Of a DNA stretch of 64,000 nt, positions 51,678 to 59,962 are shown in pieces. Position 1 is the first letter of the stretch, and each line of letters starts with the position of its first letter. The position numbers and the translations under genes are program-made. The DNA comes from Gammaproteobacteria bacterium UBA5078 (GTDB lineage: Bacteria; Pseudomonadota; Gammaproteobacteria; Pseudomonadales; Pseudohongiellaceae), in the NCBI GenBank assembly GCA_002416505.1, contig DIAM01000021.1, positions 305,118 to 369,117 of the forward strand. Reading direction: 5' to 3'. The notes below the pieces were generated by a model. The model did not search any database and was not told the DNA's origin. It saw nothing but the letters and a program-made list of their open reading frames with translations.

Positions 51678-52961
51678 ATGAACTTAGTGACACGCGCAGG
51701 CCTTCTAACACTGGCCATAAGTTGTGCGAGCGGCGCGGCGCATGCGGACCTAGGCACTATTGCCTTCGTAGGGGGGCGTATCATTGATGGCACTGGTGCT
51801 CCCGCAATCGAGAACGGGGTGCTTGTGAGCATGGACGGCAAAATCGTGGCCATCGGCACCGCCACTAACACCGCCATCCCAGCCGATGCCCAGCGTATCG
51901 ATGTCACTGGCAAGACACTCATTCCCGGACTAATCAATGCGCATGGGCACGTCGGCCAGGTGCTCGGCCTGGAAGCGGGCCACTACGACCGCGGCAATGT
52001 CCTGCGCCAGTTGAGCCTATACGCGCGCTACGGTGTCACCACGGTCAATAGCCTCGGCGATGACGAGTACGAGGGCTTCGCTATACGCAATGAGCAGGAT
52101 CCACTGTTCATTGACCATGCTCGCCTCATGGTCGCAGGCCCTGTGCTAGCGCCACAAACGGTGGAACAGGCGAGGACCGCGGTGAACGGCGTGGCAGACC
52201 AGAGTGCCAACTTCATTAAGATACGGGTGGACGACAATCTAGGCCGTACCGCGAAGATGGCGCCGGAGATTTATACGGCAATCGCGCAGGAGTCGGAGAA
52301 GCGCGGCATACCACTGGCCGTGCACATGTACAGTCTCGAAGACGCCAAGGCGACGCTCGCCGCGGGCGCCGACTTCATAGCCCACAGCGTGCGCGACACC
52401 GAGGTCGATCAGGCCTTTATCGACGCGCTTAAGGCTCGCGATGTCTGCTACAGCCCGACGCTTACAAGAGAACTCTCCACCTTCGTTTACGAGAGCGAGC
52501 CGAGCTTCTTCAGCGATCCGTTTTTCACCAAAGAGGTAGACCCGGCAATAATGGCGACCCTAAGGGAGCCGGAGCGACAGGCACGCATGCGTGACAATGC
52601 CTCGGCACAGCATTACAAGAACAATGCGCTGCCTATGGCGATGCTTAACCTGAAGAGCCTATCGGACGCTGGGGTGAAGATCGCAATGGGCACGGACTCG
52701 GGGCCGGCGGCGCGCTTTCAGGGTTATTTCGAACACCTAGAACTGGGCATGATGGTAGATTCGGGCATGACACCGATGCAGGTCATCCAATCGGCAACCT
52801 CTGTAGCCGCAGACTGCCTAGGGCTAGATTTTCTGGGCAGCCTAGAGGTCGGAAACTGGGCCGATGTAGTGGTACTGGATAAGAATCCGCTCGAGGATAT
52901 CGACAACAGCAAGTCAGTCAACCAGGTTTGGATCGCGGGCAATATCGTACCTAGCGAATAG
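51678..52961 (+). CDS. Exported amidohydrolase-family protein
   Basis: A 427-residue metal-dependent hydrolase with a signal peptide (cleavage near AAHADL). Domain order is the usual beta-sandwich plus TIM barrel: GGRIIDGTGAPAIENG, metal motif LIPGLINAHGHVGQVLG, VDDNLGRTAKMAPEI, His in PLAVHMYSLEDAKATL, His in ADFIAHSVRDTEVD, and Asp in KIAMGTDSGPAARF. The C-terminal ADVVVLDKNPLEDI closes the sandwich. The first His pair reads HGH rather than the common HxH followed by a longer loop. Related exported enzymes act on cyclic imides or peptides, but no substrate can be assigned. GGGAGAG precedes the ATG. Confidence 0.9.
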   Translation: MNLVTRAGLLTLAISCASGAAHADLGTIAFVGGRIIDGTGAPAIENGVLVSMDGKIVAIGTATNTAIPADAQRIDVTGKTLIPGLINAHGHVGQVLGLEAGHYDRGNVLRQLSLYARYGVTTVNSLGDDEYEGFAIRNEQDPLFIDHARLMVAGPVLAPQTVEQARTAVNGVADQSANFIKIRVDDNLGRTAKMAPEIYTAIAQESEKRGIPLAVHMYSLEDAKATLAAGADFIAHSVRDTEVDQAFIDALKARDVCYSPTLTRELSTFVYESEPSFFSDPFFTKEVDPAIMATLREPERQARMRDNASAQHYKNNALPMAMLNLKSLSDAGVKIAMGTDSGPAARFQGYFEHLELGMMVDSGMTPMQVIQSATSVAADCLGLDFLGSLEVGNWADVVVLDKNPLEDIDNSKSVNQVWIAGNIVPSE

Positions 52962-53036
52962 GGCGCTCGGCGCATGCTCTTCACCTCGTAGCGCGAGCCA
53001 CTGCGTGGCTCTGAGTAATCGCGAAGTTCGCGATCT

Positions 53037-54239
53037 CTACCTAACGCGACTGGCGAATAGCACTACATTACCGGTGGCAGAACCGATGGCGACTATGTCG
53101 CGATAGCCATCGCCATTGAGATCAACGACTGCTAGTCCCGCTACGCCAATTGCGCCTTCATCCAGAGCCGTGCGCTCCCATTGGGCGGTATCGGCCATGT
53201 AACGATAGCTATACAGCCCATAGGGACTCGAGCGATGCCCCGCGACAATCTCATCCACACCATCGTTGTTTAAGTCAGCCACAATCAGCGCATGCCCGCC
53301 CGCGAAGGTGTCATCTATCACCGCGCGCTGCCAAGGTCGTGAGCCATCGGCGTTTGGTGTGTACACCACCACCTCGTTGCCGTGCCAAGGTTCGATGCTC
53401 GCCAAAAAGCGTGAGCCGTCGGGCAGAACTCCTAGCCCTACCTCGCTGCTGCCTTGGGTGGGGCGCTCGCCGGGATTACCCGCCCCCAGATGAGTCTGTT
53501 TCACGAAGCGACCGTCGACGCCGAACTGCACTAAATTGATTCCCGCGAAACTCGCGGTCAATAGATCGTCACGCCCATCCCCATTCCAATCGACTACTGT
53601 GAGGCCATGGGCCATCTCCGAATCGTCGCTAAGCACGACGGCGCCCCAGTCTCCCTTGGGGTTCAATGGAATCTCGTAGGCTTTCAACTGCGCGCCGCCT
53701 TCATAGCGTGGCGCGCTTGCGCCGACTCCAATGATCGGCAAATTGATCAAGGTTCTGCTGCGGCCATTGAAATTACCCCAGCGCAGTCGGTGCGATGTCG
53801 GCACGCGATCGATAGTATAGGCCGCCCATTCCTGGTTCTGCGTGGGATTACCTGGGTTCTCGAACCATTGCAGCAAGCCTCCTTGTGTAGAGGCCGCGAG
53901 GTTGAACTCACTGGCTAGAACAAGGTCTATATCGCCGTCCCCATCGATGTCTTGCGCCGCCGCCGCGATGTCGCCACGACTATTCGCCGTGATGAGATAT
54001 TTCTCCCAACTAGGGTTTCGGTACCAGACGAACTGCGCTGGATTTGTCGCTAGCGCGACGATGTCGAGCAGCCCGTCCCCATCGATATCGGCGACCTCGA
54101 GCCCATAGCCTCCCGCCATTTGCTCGTCAAGCACGAGACGCTCGAAACGCAGCGAATCCGCAGACTGACAGGCTGCAAGCATCAAGCAACTGCTCAATAG
54201 AGTGACAACGCTGGCTATGGGTTTACATTGAAGTTTCAT
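53037..54239 (-). CDS. FG-GAP/VCBS-repeat lipoprotein
   Basis: A 400-residue lipoprotein (lipobox LAAC, Cys24) built of about five FG-GAP/VCBS beta-propeller repeats. The calcium-binding signature DxDGDGxxD recurs: DIDGDGLLDIVALA, DIDGDGDIDLVLAS, DWNGDGRDDLLTAS, DLNNDGVDEIVAG and DLNGDGYRDIVAIG. Such propellers usually act in binding or as scaffolds rather than as enzymes. It is the last gene of the copper operon, 21 bp after the cupredoxin gene, so it may assist those proteins at the outer membrane. Confidence 0.88.
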   Translation of the reverse strand: MKLQCKPIASVVTLLSSCLMLAACQSADSLRFERLVLDEQMAGGYGLEVADIDGDGLLDIVALATNPAQFVWYRNPSWEKYLITANSRGDIAAAAQDIDGDGDIDLVLASEFNLAASTQGGLLQWFENPGNPTQNQEWAAYTIDRVPTSHRLRWGNFNGRSRTLINLPIIGVGASAPRYEGGAQLKAYEIPLNPKGDWGAVVLSDDSEMAHGLTVVDWNGDGRDDLLTASFAGINLVQFGVDGRFVKQTHLGAGNPGERPTQGSSEVGLGVLPDGSRFLASIEPWHGNEVVVYTPNADGSRPWQRAVIDDTFAGGHALIVADLNNDGVDEIVAGHRSSPYGLYSYRYMADTAQWERTALDEGAIGVAGLAVVDLNGDGYRDIVAIGSATGNVVLFASRVR

Positions 54240-54260
54240 ATTTCTCTCTTCTAGCGTTAA

Positions 54261-54932
54261 TTATTTATTTTTGCCTATCAGCTTAAAGGAGATGAGCGTC
54301 GAAGAAATCAGAGCGACTATAGAGATGAACATATAGGTGCCATACGGCATTCTTTTTTCAATATTAAAATCTTCAGTGACACTCGGCACACTCCATAGCT
54401 GCGCGCCGCCCGCGCCAACGATAAACTGCGCCTTCATGCCCTTCTCCATATGCTGGGTGATATCGCAGTGCACCAGATAGGTCGCATCGTCTGCGGGCAC
54501 TATAAACGTTCCCGAGACTGTCTCGCCCGCATTCGCCTCCAAGTGAAACATTCCCTGCGCGTACAGGTAGCGCGGCAGGCCGTGTAGCATCCATTGGTGA
54601 CGCACCTGATCCTCGTTGATAAACGTCACCGTCACTCGAGCACAGGGTGCTGCCCTGAACTCATACTGGCTAAAACCAAACACTCGACCGGCACCTTGCA
54701 CCGCATAGTCGGTGCCCGCTCGCACCGTGAACGCGAGGTCCTCGCTGATGGCACTGCAGTTCTGCGGCAACACGTCCGCATTGCTATTCATCACCATGCC
54801 CTTGCTGTCGAACTGCATGCCCTGATGAGAGTCACCATGTTGAGCGTGCTGTTCGTGCTGAGCATAGCTGTCACTTGCGACGCAGCTGAGCGCAGCTATC
54901 GAGCAAGCAAAGGCAAGCGCTCTCATGCTCAT
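54261..54932 (-). CDS. Membrane-anchored cupredoxin with His-rich N-terminus
   Basis: A 223-residue copper protein. After the signal peptide comes a His/Met-rich stretch QHEQHAQHGDSHQGM that could bind copper. The cupredoxin domain (about 60-180) has candidate type 1 ligands His in DQVRHQWMLHG and Cys-His-Met in YLVHCDITQHMEKGM. Only one Cys is there, so it is not a CuA site. A C-terminal helix (YMFISIVALISSTLISFKLI) anchors it in the inner membrane, facing the periplasm. Its ATG overlaps the multicopper oxidase stop by 4 bp, so the two are co-translated, which suggests that it exchanges electrons with that oxidase. Confidence 0.87.
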   Translation of the reverse strand: MSMRALAFACSIAALSCVASDSYAQHEQHAQHGDSHQGMQFDSKGMVMNSNADVLPQNCSAISEDLAFTVRAGTDYAVQGAGRVFGFSQYEFRAAPCARVTVTFINEDQVRHQWMLHGLPRYLYAQGMFHLEANAGETVSGTFIVPADDATYLVHCDITQHMEKGMKAQFIVGAGGAQLWSVPSVTEDFNIEKRMPYGTYMFISIVALISSTLISFKLIGKNK

Positions 54933-56596
54933 CGCCTGCGCCGCACTAGTGGCAACGTAATCTGCACAATGCTAGCCAACACCAGCCCTAGGGCAAGCGC
55001 AAATCCGAGCAGCCGCAATAGCAATAATAGAGTCCACCCAGTGACTGGCTCCTGTTCGCCGAAGCGCAGGTCGCGCCGATAAAATTCCGGCGCGAAGAAC
55101 ATGCTCATGTCCTCGCCGCGGGTAATCGGCCAGCCACTATCATCGATAAAGTCGCGATAGACAATTGCGCTCATATTGCCGCCGGGGGCAATGCCATTGT
55201 TGGTCGTGCCGCGCCCCGTATGGTCGTGCAACATCCACACCCCGGGGCCATAAGAATGAGTGCCGTCGTTGCTCGTATTGAGCAGAAGATCGACACGCTG
55301 TGCGCTCGCGAGCCAGAACACATCACGGGTCACTTGCGACTGCGGAGCTTGCGCCACGCCATCTAGGTGAGTGGCGGTCGTTTTATGCCCATGTGTATGC
55401 AACGCTAGGCCCTCACCACCGGCATTGAGTACTCGCAAACGAATGCGCTCATTGGGCTGGGTAACGATCAGCGACTCTCGATAGCTATAGGGGAAAGAGC
55501 GACCATTAACCGTGAAGTAATCGCTATGGCTCGTGGCGAGATTATAGCCGCCGTGCAGCCAGTTTTGGATGCGCGCGGGGTCATTGCTCTGTTGAATAAT
55601 ATTGTTCAGTTGACTGTCGACATCGGTGTATTGCAGGTCATATTCCTGATCGTACTCCTCGCGACTGGCCTGGGAGACGACGCGCACTTGTCCTGCCCCA
55701 ATATTCATGGACTGCAGCGTATTATTGGGCCGGTTCTCCTCCACGATGAACATGCCTTGCAGGCCCATCAGGATATGAGACTGAGGCTGAACGTGACAGT
55801 GATAGAACGCCGTGCCGGTGCTGCGCGGCGTCAACTCATAGGTGCGCGCCTGACCCGCCTCAACCGGCAGCTCGCTAGTCATAGGCACCCCGTCATTGCC
55901 CTGACCGTCGGCACGCAAGAACGGATGATCGACGCCGTGAAAATGAATGGTGTGAGGAAGGTAATGCGTATTCTCTAGCGTTATGAATACGCGATCACCC
56001 TGCTCGACACGAATGGCGGGCGAGGGGGAGCGCAACAATTCTTTGGCGATAACGGAGTCGAAGTTTTCGGTGGCCATGCCGAAACTCTTGGGCACGAATA
56101 CCCACATACCGGGCGTGATACCGGGCGCGATCGCATACTGCGCAGTCGGCTCTTGAGAGTCTGGAGAACCGCCGTTTAACTCGGCGATCTCGAGTCGAAT
56201 ATGGATCTCGTCTGCGTCGCCATCGCCATCCAAGTCTGCGCCCTTGACTAAGGCATCGGGGGTTAAGCCCGCTCGCATCAGGGTATCCGTCGAGACATTA
56301 TTGGTGCCCTTGACGAAGGCAGCGATGGCATAGGGATTATCGGCGACACAGCCGAGCGTCGCGGCGATGCTGACACCCTCGATCACTTGCGCGTCACGCC
56401 AACCCAGCAGATCTTCCGGGCACATGGGCTCCGCTAACGGCGGCATGGCCATCGCGTCGGGACTAGGCGCCGTGATCGCGGTCGGAGGACCGAAGTACTC
56501 GGCCAGGGTGAAACGCAGCTTTGGGGGATACCACTGCGGAGGAAACAACAGCGCACTTAGCACTGCTCCTAGCACTAGCATGACGAATGCTCGCAT
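54929..56596 (-). CDS. Membrane-bound multicopper oxidase with rearranged type 1 site
   Basis: A 555-residue cupredoxin-fold oxidase with an N-terminal hydrophobic segment and a C-terminal helix (GWTLLLLLRLLGFALALGLV). Copper motifs are HTIHFHG, FYHCHVQPQSHILMG, LALHTHGHK and MLHDHTGRG. In usual three-domain enzymes the final motif contains the Cys that joins type 1 to the trinuclear site. Here the final motif has Asp (HDH) and the only HCH lies in the early domain, as in two-domain oxidases with the type 1 copper in domain 1. ATG at 56596 preferred over TTG 56608. It also has an EF-like segment (DLDGDGDADEI). Substrate unknown; the partner may be the co-translated cupredoxin. Confidence 0.87.
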   Translation of the reverse strand: MRAFVMLVLGAVLSALLFPPQWYPPKLRFTLAEYFGPPTAITAPSPDAMAMPPLAEPMCPEDLLGWRDAQVIEGVSIAATLGCVADNPYAIAAFVKGTNNVSTDTLMRAGLTPDALVKGADLDGDGDADEIHIRLEIAELNGGSPDSQEPTAQYAIAPGITPGMWVFVPKSFGMATENFDSVIAKELLRSPSPAIRVEQGDRVFITLENTHYLPHTIHFHGVDHPFLRADGQGNDGVPMTSELPVEAGQARTYELTPRSTGTAFYHCHVQPQSHILMGLQGMFIVEENRPNNTLQSMNIGAGQVRVVSQASREEYDQEYDLQYTDVDSQLNNIIQQSNDPARIQNWLHGGYNLATSHSDYFTVNGRSFPYSYRESLIVTQPNERIRLRVLNAGGEGLALHTHGHKTTATHLDGVAQAPQSQVTRDVFWLASAQRVDLLLNTSNDGTHSYGPGVWMLHDHTGRGTTNNGIAPGGNMSAIVYRDFIDDSGWPITRGEDMSMFFAPEFYRRDLRFGEQEPVTGWTLLLLLRLLGFALALGLVLASIVQITLPLVRRRR

Positions 56597-56608
56597 CGAT
56601 GATTCCAA

Positions 56609-57244
56609 TTAGATTTTTGTTATAGGGTTGTTCTGTGTTTCACTCTTACGTTCCTGCCAGCGTTTTAGCCCGCCATTGCTGACCCAATACGCGCCCTGTA
56701 GGAATAAGGCAAGGGCGAAAAACCAGGGCAGCGTGCCATAGTCTGGGCCGCCCACTTGGAAATAGAACACGGCATTATAGACCCGGTCGTCATCTGGATG
56801 CTGCGCCGTTACGATGCCAATATAGGTGGCGGCCTCGTCGAAGGCATAATCGACCGTAAAGGCGCCGTCTGGGCGAATGACCGGTGCCTGATAGAAGGCG
56901 GTAACCGGCCCGAGGTCGGCAATACCCTGCACATCTTCCCAGCGCGCGTAGATGCCGAAATCCTGCGTATCGCGAATGATTCGAAAATCCACCGGCATCT
57001 CTTTAAGGAAGTCATGCTGGTATTCCATTACGAATACCGTCTCGCCTACACTGGGGATCTCCTCACAAAACTCCTCGCTACCGTGTTGCTGGGGCTGATA
57101 GATCGTGAAGTGGGCCTTTAAAAAGCCAATATTGATCACACACAGGTCATCCTCGAAGGCCACGCCACCGTGGGCGCTCGCGTATTGCGAACTCCCCATC
57201 CAGAGCGCAATACACAGCACAAGCTGCCTGTAGATATTTGCCAT
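56609..57244 (-). CDS. Exported single-pass membrane protein of unknown function, first in copper operon
   Basis: A 211-residue protein with a signal peptide (cleavage near SAHGG), a periplasmic beta-rich domain of about 140 residues, a C-terminal helix (LPWFFALALFLQGAYWV) and a basic tail. I do not recognise a family. The mature start HGGVAFEDDLCV, Cys pairs and HDFLKEM resemble periplasmic metal-handling proteins such as those with YHS/FixH-like domains, but this is weak. It directly precedes the multicopper oxidase gene, so it is likely an accessory or copper-delivery factor. Confidence 0.72.
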   Translation of the reverse strand: MANIYRQLVLCIALWMGSSQYASAHGGVAFEDDLCVINIGFLKAHFTIYQPQQHGSEEFCEEIPSVGETVFVMEYQHDFLKEMPVDFRIIRDTQDFGIYARWEDVQGIADLGPVTAFYQAPVIRPDGAFTVDYAFDEAATYIGIVTAQHPDDDRVYNAVFYFQVGGPDYGTLPWFFALALFLQGAYWVSNGGLKRWQERKSETQNNPITKI

Positions 57245-57407
57245 AATCGATCACATTGCTCGGACAAAAAGTCTCGCAACGGTAACACAAGCGGCAATGA
57301 GGCTGCATCTGCTGGATTCAAGATCGTTTTGGGATTATTCTTTGGGCCCTCAAAAATATAAAAACAGGCCGCATATCGTGAAATTTTTCCGACTCCCGTC
57401 TGGGCAC

Positions 57408-58187
57408 ATGCTCAGAACCCTGCAACGAGCGAGGCATATCGCCTGTCTCGGCATCCTAATCTTATCTACCCAGGCAAACGCACAGGAAATTGGCGACCAC
57501 CAATATACCACTGAGGCGATACAGGCTGGCTCGAGCGTCTACGTCCAGCAATGCGCGCTTTGCCATGGCCCGCAGGGGGACTTGATCGATGGCATCAATC
57601 TGCGTCTGGGCCAGTTTCGCACCGCTAGTTCGGACGAGGACCTTGTCCGCATTATCTCCGAGGGTGCTGCAGCTGGCCGCATGCCCGCATTTAGCTTGCG
57701 CCCGGATGAATTGAGCGGCGTGATCGCCTTCATACGCGCAGGCTTCGACCCGGAAGGGGTTGCCGTACGCATCGGCGACCCTACTCGTGGCAAGGCCATT
57801 TACGATGGCAAGGGCAATTGCGCTGCCTGCCATCGCATCAATGGGTATGGGAGCCGAATCGCACCCGACCTTAGCGACATAGGCCTCATCCGCACTCCCA
57901 CCATCTTGCAGACCAGCCTCACCGACCCCGCCGCGACGCTGCAGCCGATCTATCGGCAGGTGCGTTTAGTCACGCGTACCGAGGAAACTATTATCGGTCG
58001 ACGGTTGAATGAAGATACCTATTCGGTGCAGGTGCTCGACTCTAACGAGCAATTGCGCTCCTTAGTGAAGGCAGATCTGGTCAGTTACGAGCTGAGCAGC
58101 ACGCCCGTACACGAACCCACTACCTTAGCGGCCGGCGAACTCGCTGACCTAATCGGTTATCTGCTCTCCCTGCGAGGTCTAGAATGA
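57408..58187 (+). CDS. Diheme cytochrome c, partner of a PQQ dehydrogenase
   Basis: A 259-residue exported cytochrome with two domains. The first heme motif is CALCH near residue 48, the second CAACH near 142. The C-terminal block IGRRLNEDTYSVQVLDS, then LRSLVKADLVSYEL, resembles the putative heme-binding domains common in Planctomycetes and Verrucomicrobia. Start: ATG at 57408 gives a standard signal peptide; GTG at 57378 would add ten residues, and neither has a strong ribosome site. Its stop overlaps the dehydrogenase start in an ATGA junction, so it is very likely the direct electron acceptor of that enzyme. Confidence 0.87.
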   Translation: MLRTLQRARHIACLGILILSTQANAQEIGDHQYTTEAIQAGSSVYVQQCALCHGPQGDLIDGINLRLGQFRTASSDEDLVRIISEGAAAGRMPAFSLRPDELSGVIAFIRAGFDPEGVAVRIGDPTRGKAIYDGKGNCAACHRINGYGSRIAPDLSDIGLIRTPTILQTSLTDPAATLQPIYRQVRLVTRTEETIIGRRLNEDTYSVQVLDSNEQLRSLVKADLVSYELSSTPVHEPTTLAAGELADLIGYLLSLRGLE

Positions 58188-59848
58188 ATACATTACAAAG
58201 AATTGGCGCAATCGCCCTCTGCCTTTGCGGCTTACTCGCGAGTAGTTTCAGTGCCGCACAACAGGAGGTGACATACGAACGCCTACTCAACGCTCAGGAC
58301 GAGCCTGAGAACTGGCTAACCTATAACGGCAGCTATGACGGTGCACGCCACAGCTCTTTGTCGCAGATCAACCGCGACAACGTGCAGGATCTCGAGCTGA
58401 AATGGATGCTGCAGAATCAGGTGTTTGGCGCCTGGCAGTCCAACCCTATCGTTGTCGATGGCGTCATGTACATCACGCAGAGGCCTAACGATGTTATTGC
58501 GATGGACCCTGTCACGGGCCGAGTCTTCTGGGTCTATAAGCACACACCTGCCGAGAACGCGCGCGTATGCTGCGGGGCGAATAATCGCGGCGTCGCGATC
58601 CTTGGCGATAAAGTCTATATGGGCACCCTCGATGCCCGCCTGATCGCAATCGACCGCATCAATGGCGAACCCTTGTGGAATATAGAGGTAGGCGATGTGA
58701 ATCTTGCCTACTCCATTACCATGGCGCCGCTGATCGTAAAAGATAAGGTCATTGTCGGCGTAGGCGGTGGCGAGTTCGGGATCCGCGGCTATGTGGTCGC
58801 CTATGACGCCGACACCGGCGAAGAGGCGTGGAAGTTCTACACCATTCCTGCTCCGGGCGAGCCCGGTCACGACAGCTGGGAAGGCGATGACTGGGAGCAT
58901 GGCGGCGCGCCGGTATGGATCACCGGCTCATTCGACCCAGCGCTCAATCTGACCTACTGGGGCGTGGGCAATCCAGGACCGGATTGGAACCCCAGTCAAC
59001 GCCCTGGTGACAATCTCTACTCGGATTCGGTGATCGCACTAGACGCAGACACAGGCGAGCTCAAATGGCACTTCCAGTTCACGCCTAACGATGGCTACGA
59101 CTACGATTCCGTGCAAGTACCCGTCTTGGTGGATCGCGAGTGGCATGGCGAGCAGCGCAAGCTCATGCTCTGGGCCAATCGCAATGGCTATTTCTACGTG
59201 CTCGATCGCGAGTCCGGCGAGTTCTTGCTCGGCGAGACCTATGTCAAAGTGAACTGGTCAAGCGGCCTCGATGACAATGGCCGACCAATCCCGACGCCAC
59301 AGCCGGAGGGCATGCCAACTTGGCCAGGCAATCAGGGCGCGACCAACTGGTATCCGCCTTCCTATAGCCCACGCACCGGCCTGTTCTACTTCAGCGCATG
59401 GGAAGACTACGCCACTATCTACCGCGCCGAGGAGCAGGAATACGTGCCTGGCCGCATCTTCTTAGGTGGCGGCTTTACGGTGCTAACACCGGCGCTAGGA
59501 GCCCCTGGCGTAGGCATCGGGCGCACCAACCCAGTAAACACTTGGACGGACGAGGTAGGCCACGCCGCGCTAATGGCGATGGACCCGGAAACCGGTCAGG
59601 CCGTATGGAAGTACGAGCAGTTCGATGTGAGCGATGGCGGCATGCTGACTACCGCGACCGACCTGCTGTTTGCCGGTGGCCGCGAGGGACATTTCCACGC
59701 GCTGGATGCGCGCACGGGTGAGTTACTGTGGAAGGCGAGCCTAGGCGGCCAGATAGCGATGGCACCGGTAACCTTCATGGTGGACGGCGTGCAGTATGTG
59801 ACCGTAGTCTCTGGCAATGCGATGGCGACCTTCGCGCTGCCAGAATAG
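58184..59848 (+). CDS. PQQ-dependent alcohol dehydrogenase, candidate lanthanide type
   Basis: A 554-residue quinoprotein with a signal peptide (ending near SAAQ) and an eight-bladed propeller of the methanol/ethanol dehydrogenase type. The vicinal disulfide over PQQ is Cys129-Cys130 in VCCGANNRG. Metal ligands are Glu197 in GGGEFGIRG and Asn263 in WGVGNPGP. The catalytic Asp306 is followed two residues later by Asp308 in GYDYDS; in XoxF-type enzymes the extra Asp coordinates a lanthanide, whereas calcium enzymes have Ala, Ser or Thr there. It has no heme domain and is translationally coupled to a diheme cytochrome. The alcohol substrate is unknown. Confidence 0.9.
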   Translation: MNTLQRIGAIALCLCGLLASSFSAAQQEVTYERLLNAQDEPENWLTYNGSYDGARHSSLSQINRDNVQDLELKWMLQNQVFGAWQSNPIVVDGVMYITQRPNDVIAMDPVTGRVFWVYKHTPAENARVCCGANNRGVAILGDKVYMGTLDARLIAIDRINGEPLWNIEVGDVNLAYSITMAPLIVKDKVIVGVGGGEFGIRGYVVAYDADTGEEAWKFYTIPAPGEPGHDSWEGDDWEHGGAPVWITGSFDPALNLTYWGVGNPGPDWNPSQRPGDNLYSDSVIALDADTGELKWHFQFTPNDGYDYDSVQVPVLVDREWHGEQRKLMLWANRNGYFYVLDRESGEFLLGETYVKVNWSSGLDDNGRPIPTPQPEGMPTWPGNQGATNWYPPSYSPRTGLFYFSAWEDYATIYRAEEQEYVPGRIFLGGGFTVLTPALGAPGVGIGRTNPVNTWTDEVGHAALMAMDPETGQAVWKYEQFDVSDGGMLTTATDLLFAGGREGHFHALDARTGELLWKASLGGQIAMAPVTFMVDGVQYVTVVSGNAMATFALPE

Positions 59849-59876
59849 CTCACGCGTAATAGCACTTAGCCAAATT

Positions 59877-59929
59877 AAGGCTGACCTGCCGTGAAACGTG
59901 AGTTTCTGCAAGCAGGCCAGCCTTTTTCT
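59877..59929. terminator. Bidirectional terminator between the PQQ dehydrogenase gene and ahpF
   Basis: AAGGCTGACCTGC (59877-59889) pairs with GCAGGCCAGCCTT (59912-59924) with one mismatch and is followed by a T run. It lies between convergent genes. Confidence 0.8.
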
Positions 59930-59962
59930 TTGCGCCATTTTGTTGTGCCGATGTCCGGCAAC

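Noticed and set aside
58316..58900. Minus-strand open frame of 194 codons within the PQQ dehydrogenase gene
   Set aside because: It is a shadow of the propeller-coding strand with no start signal or homology.
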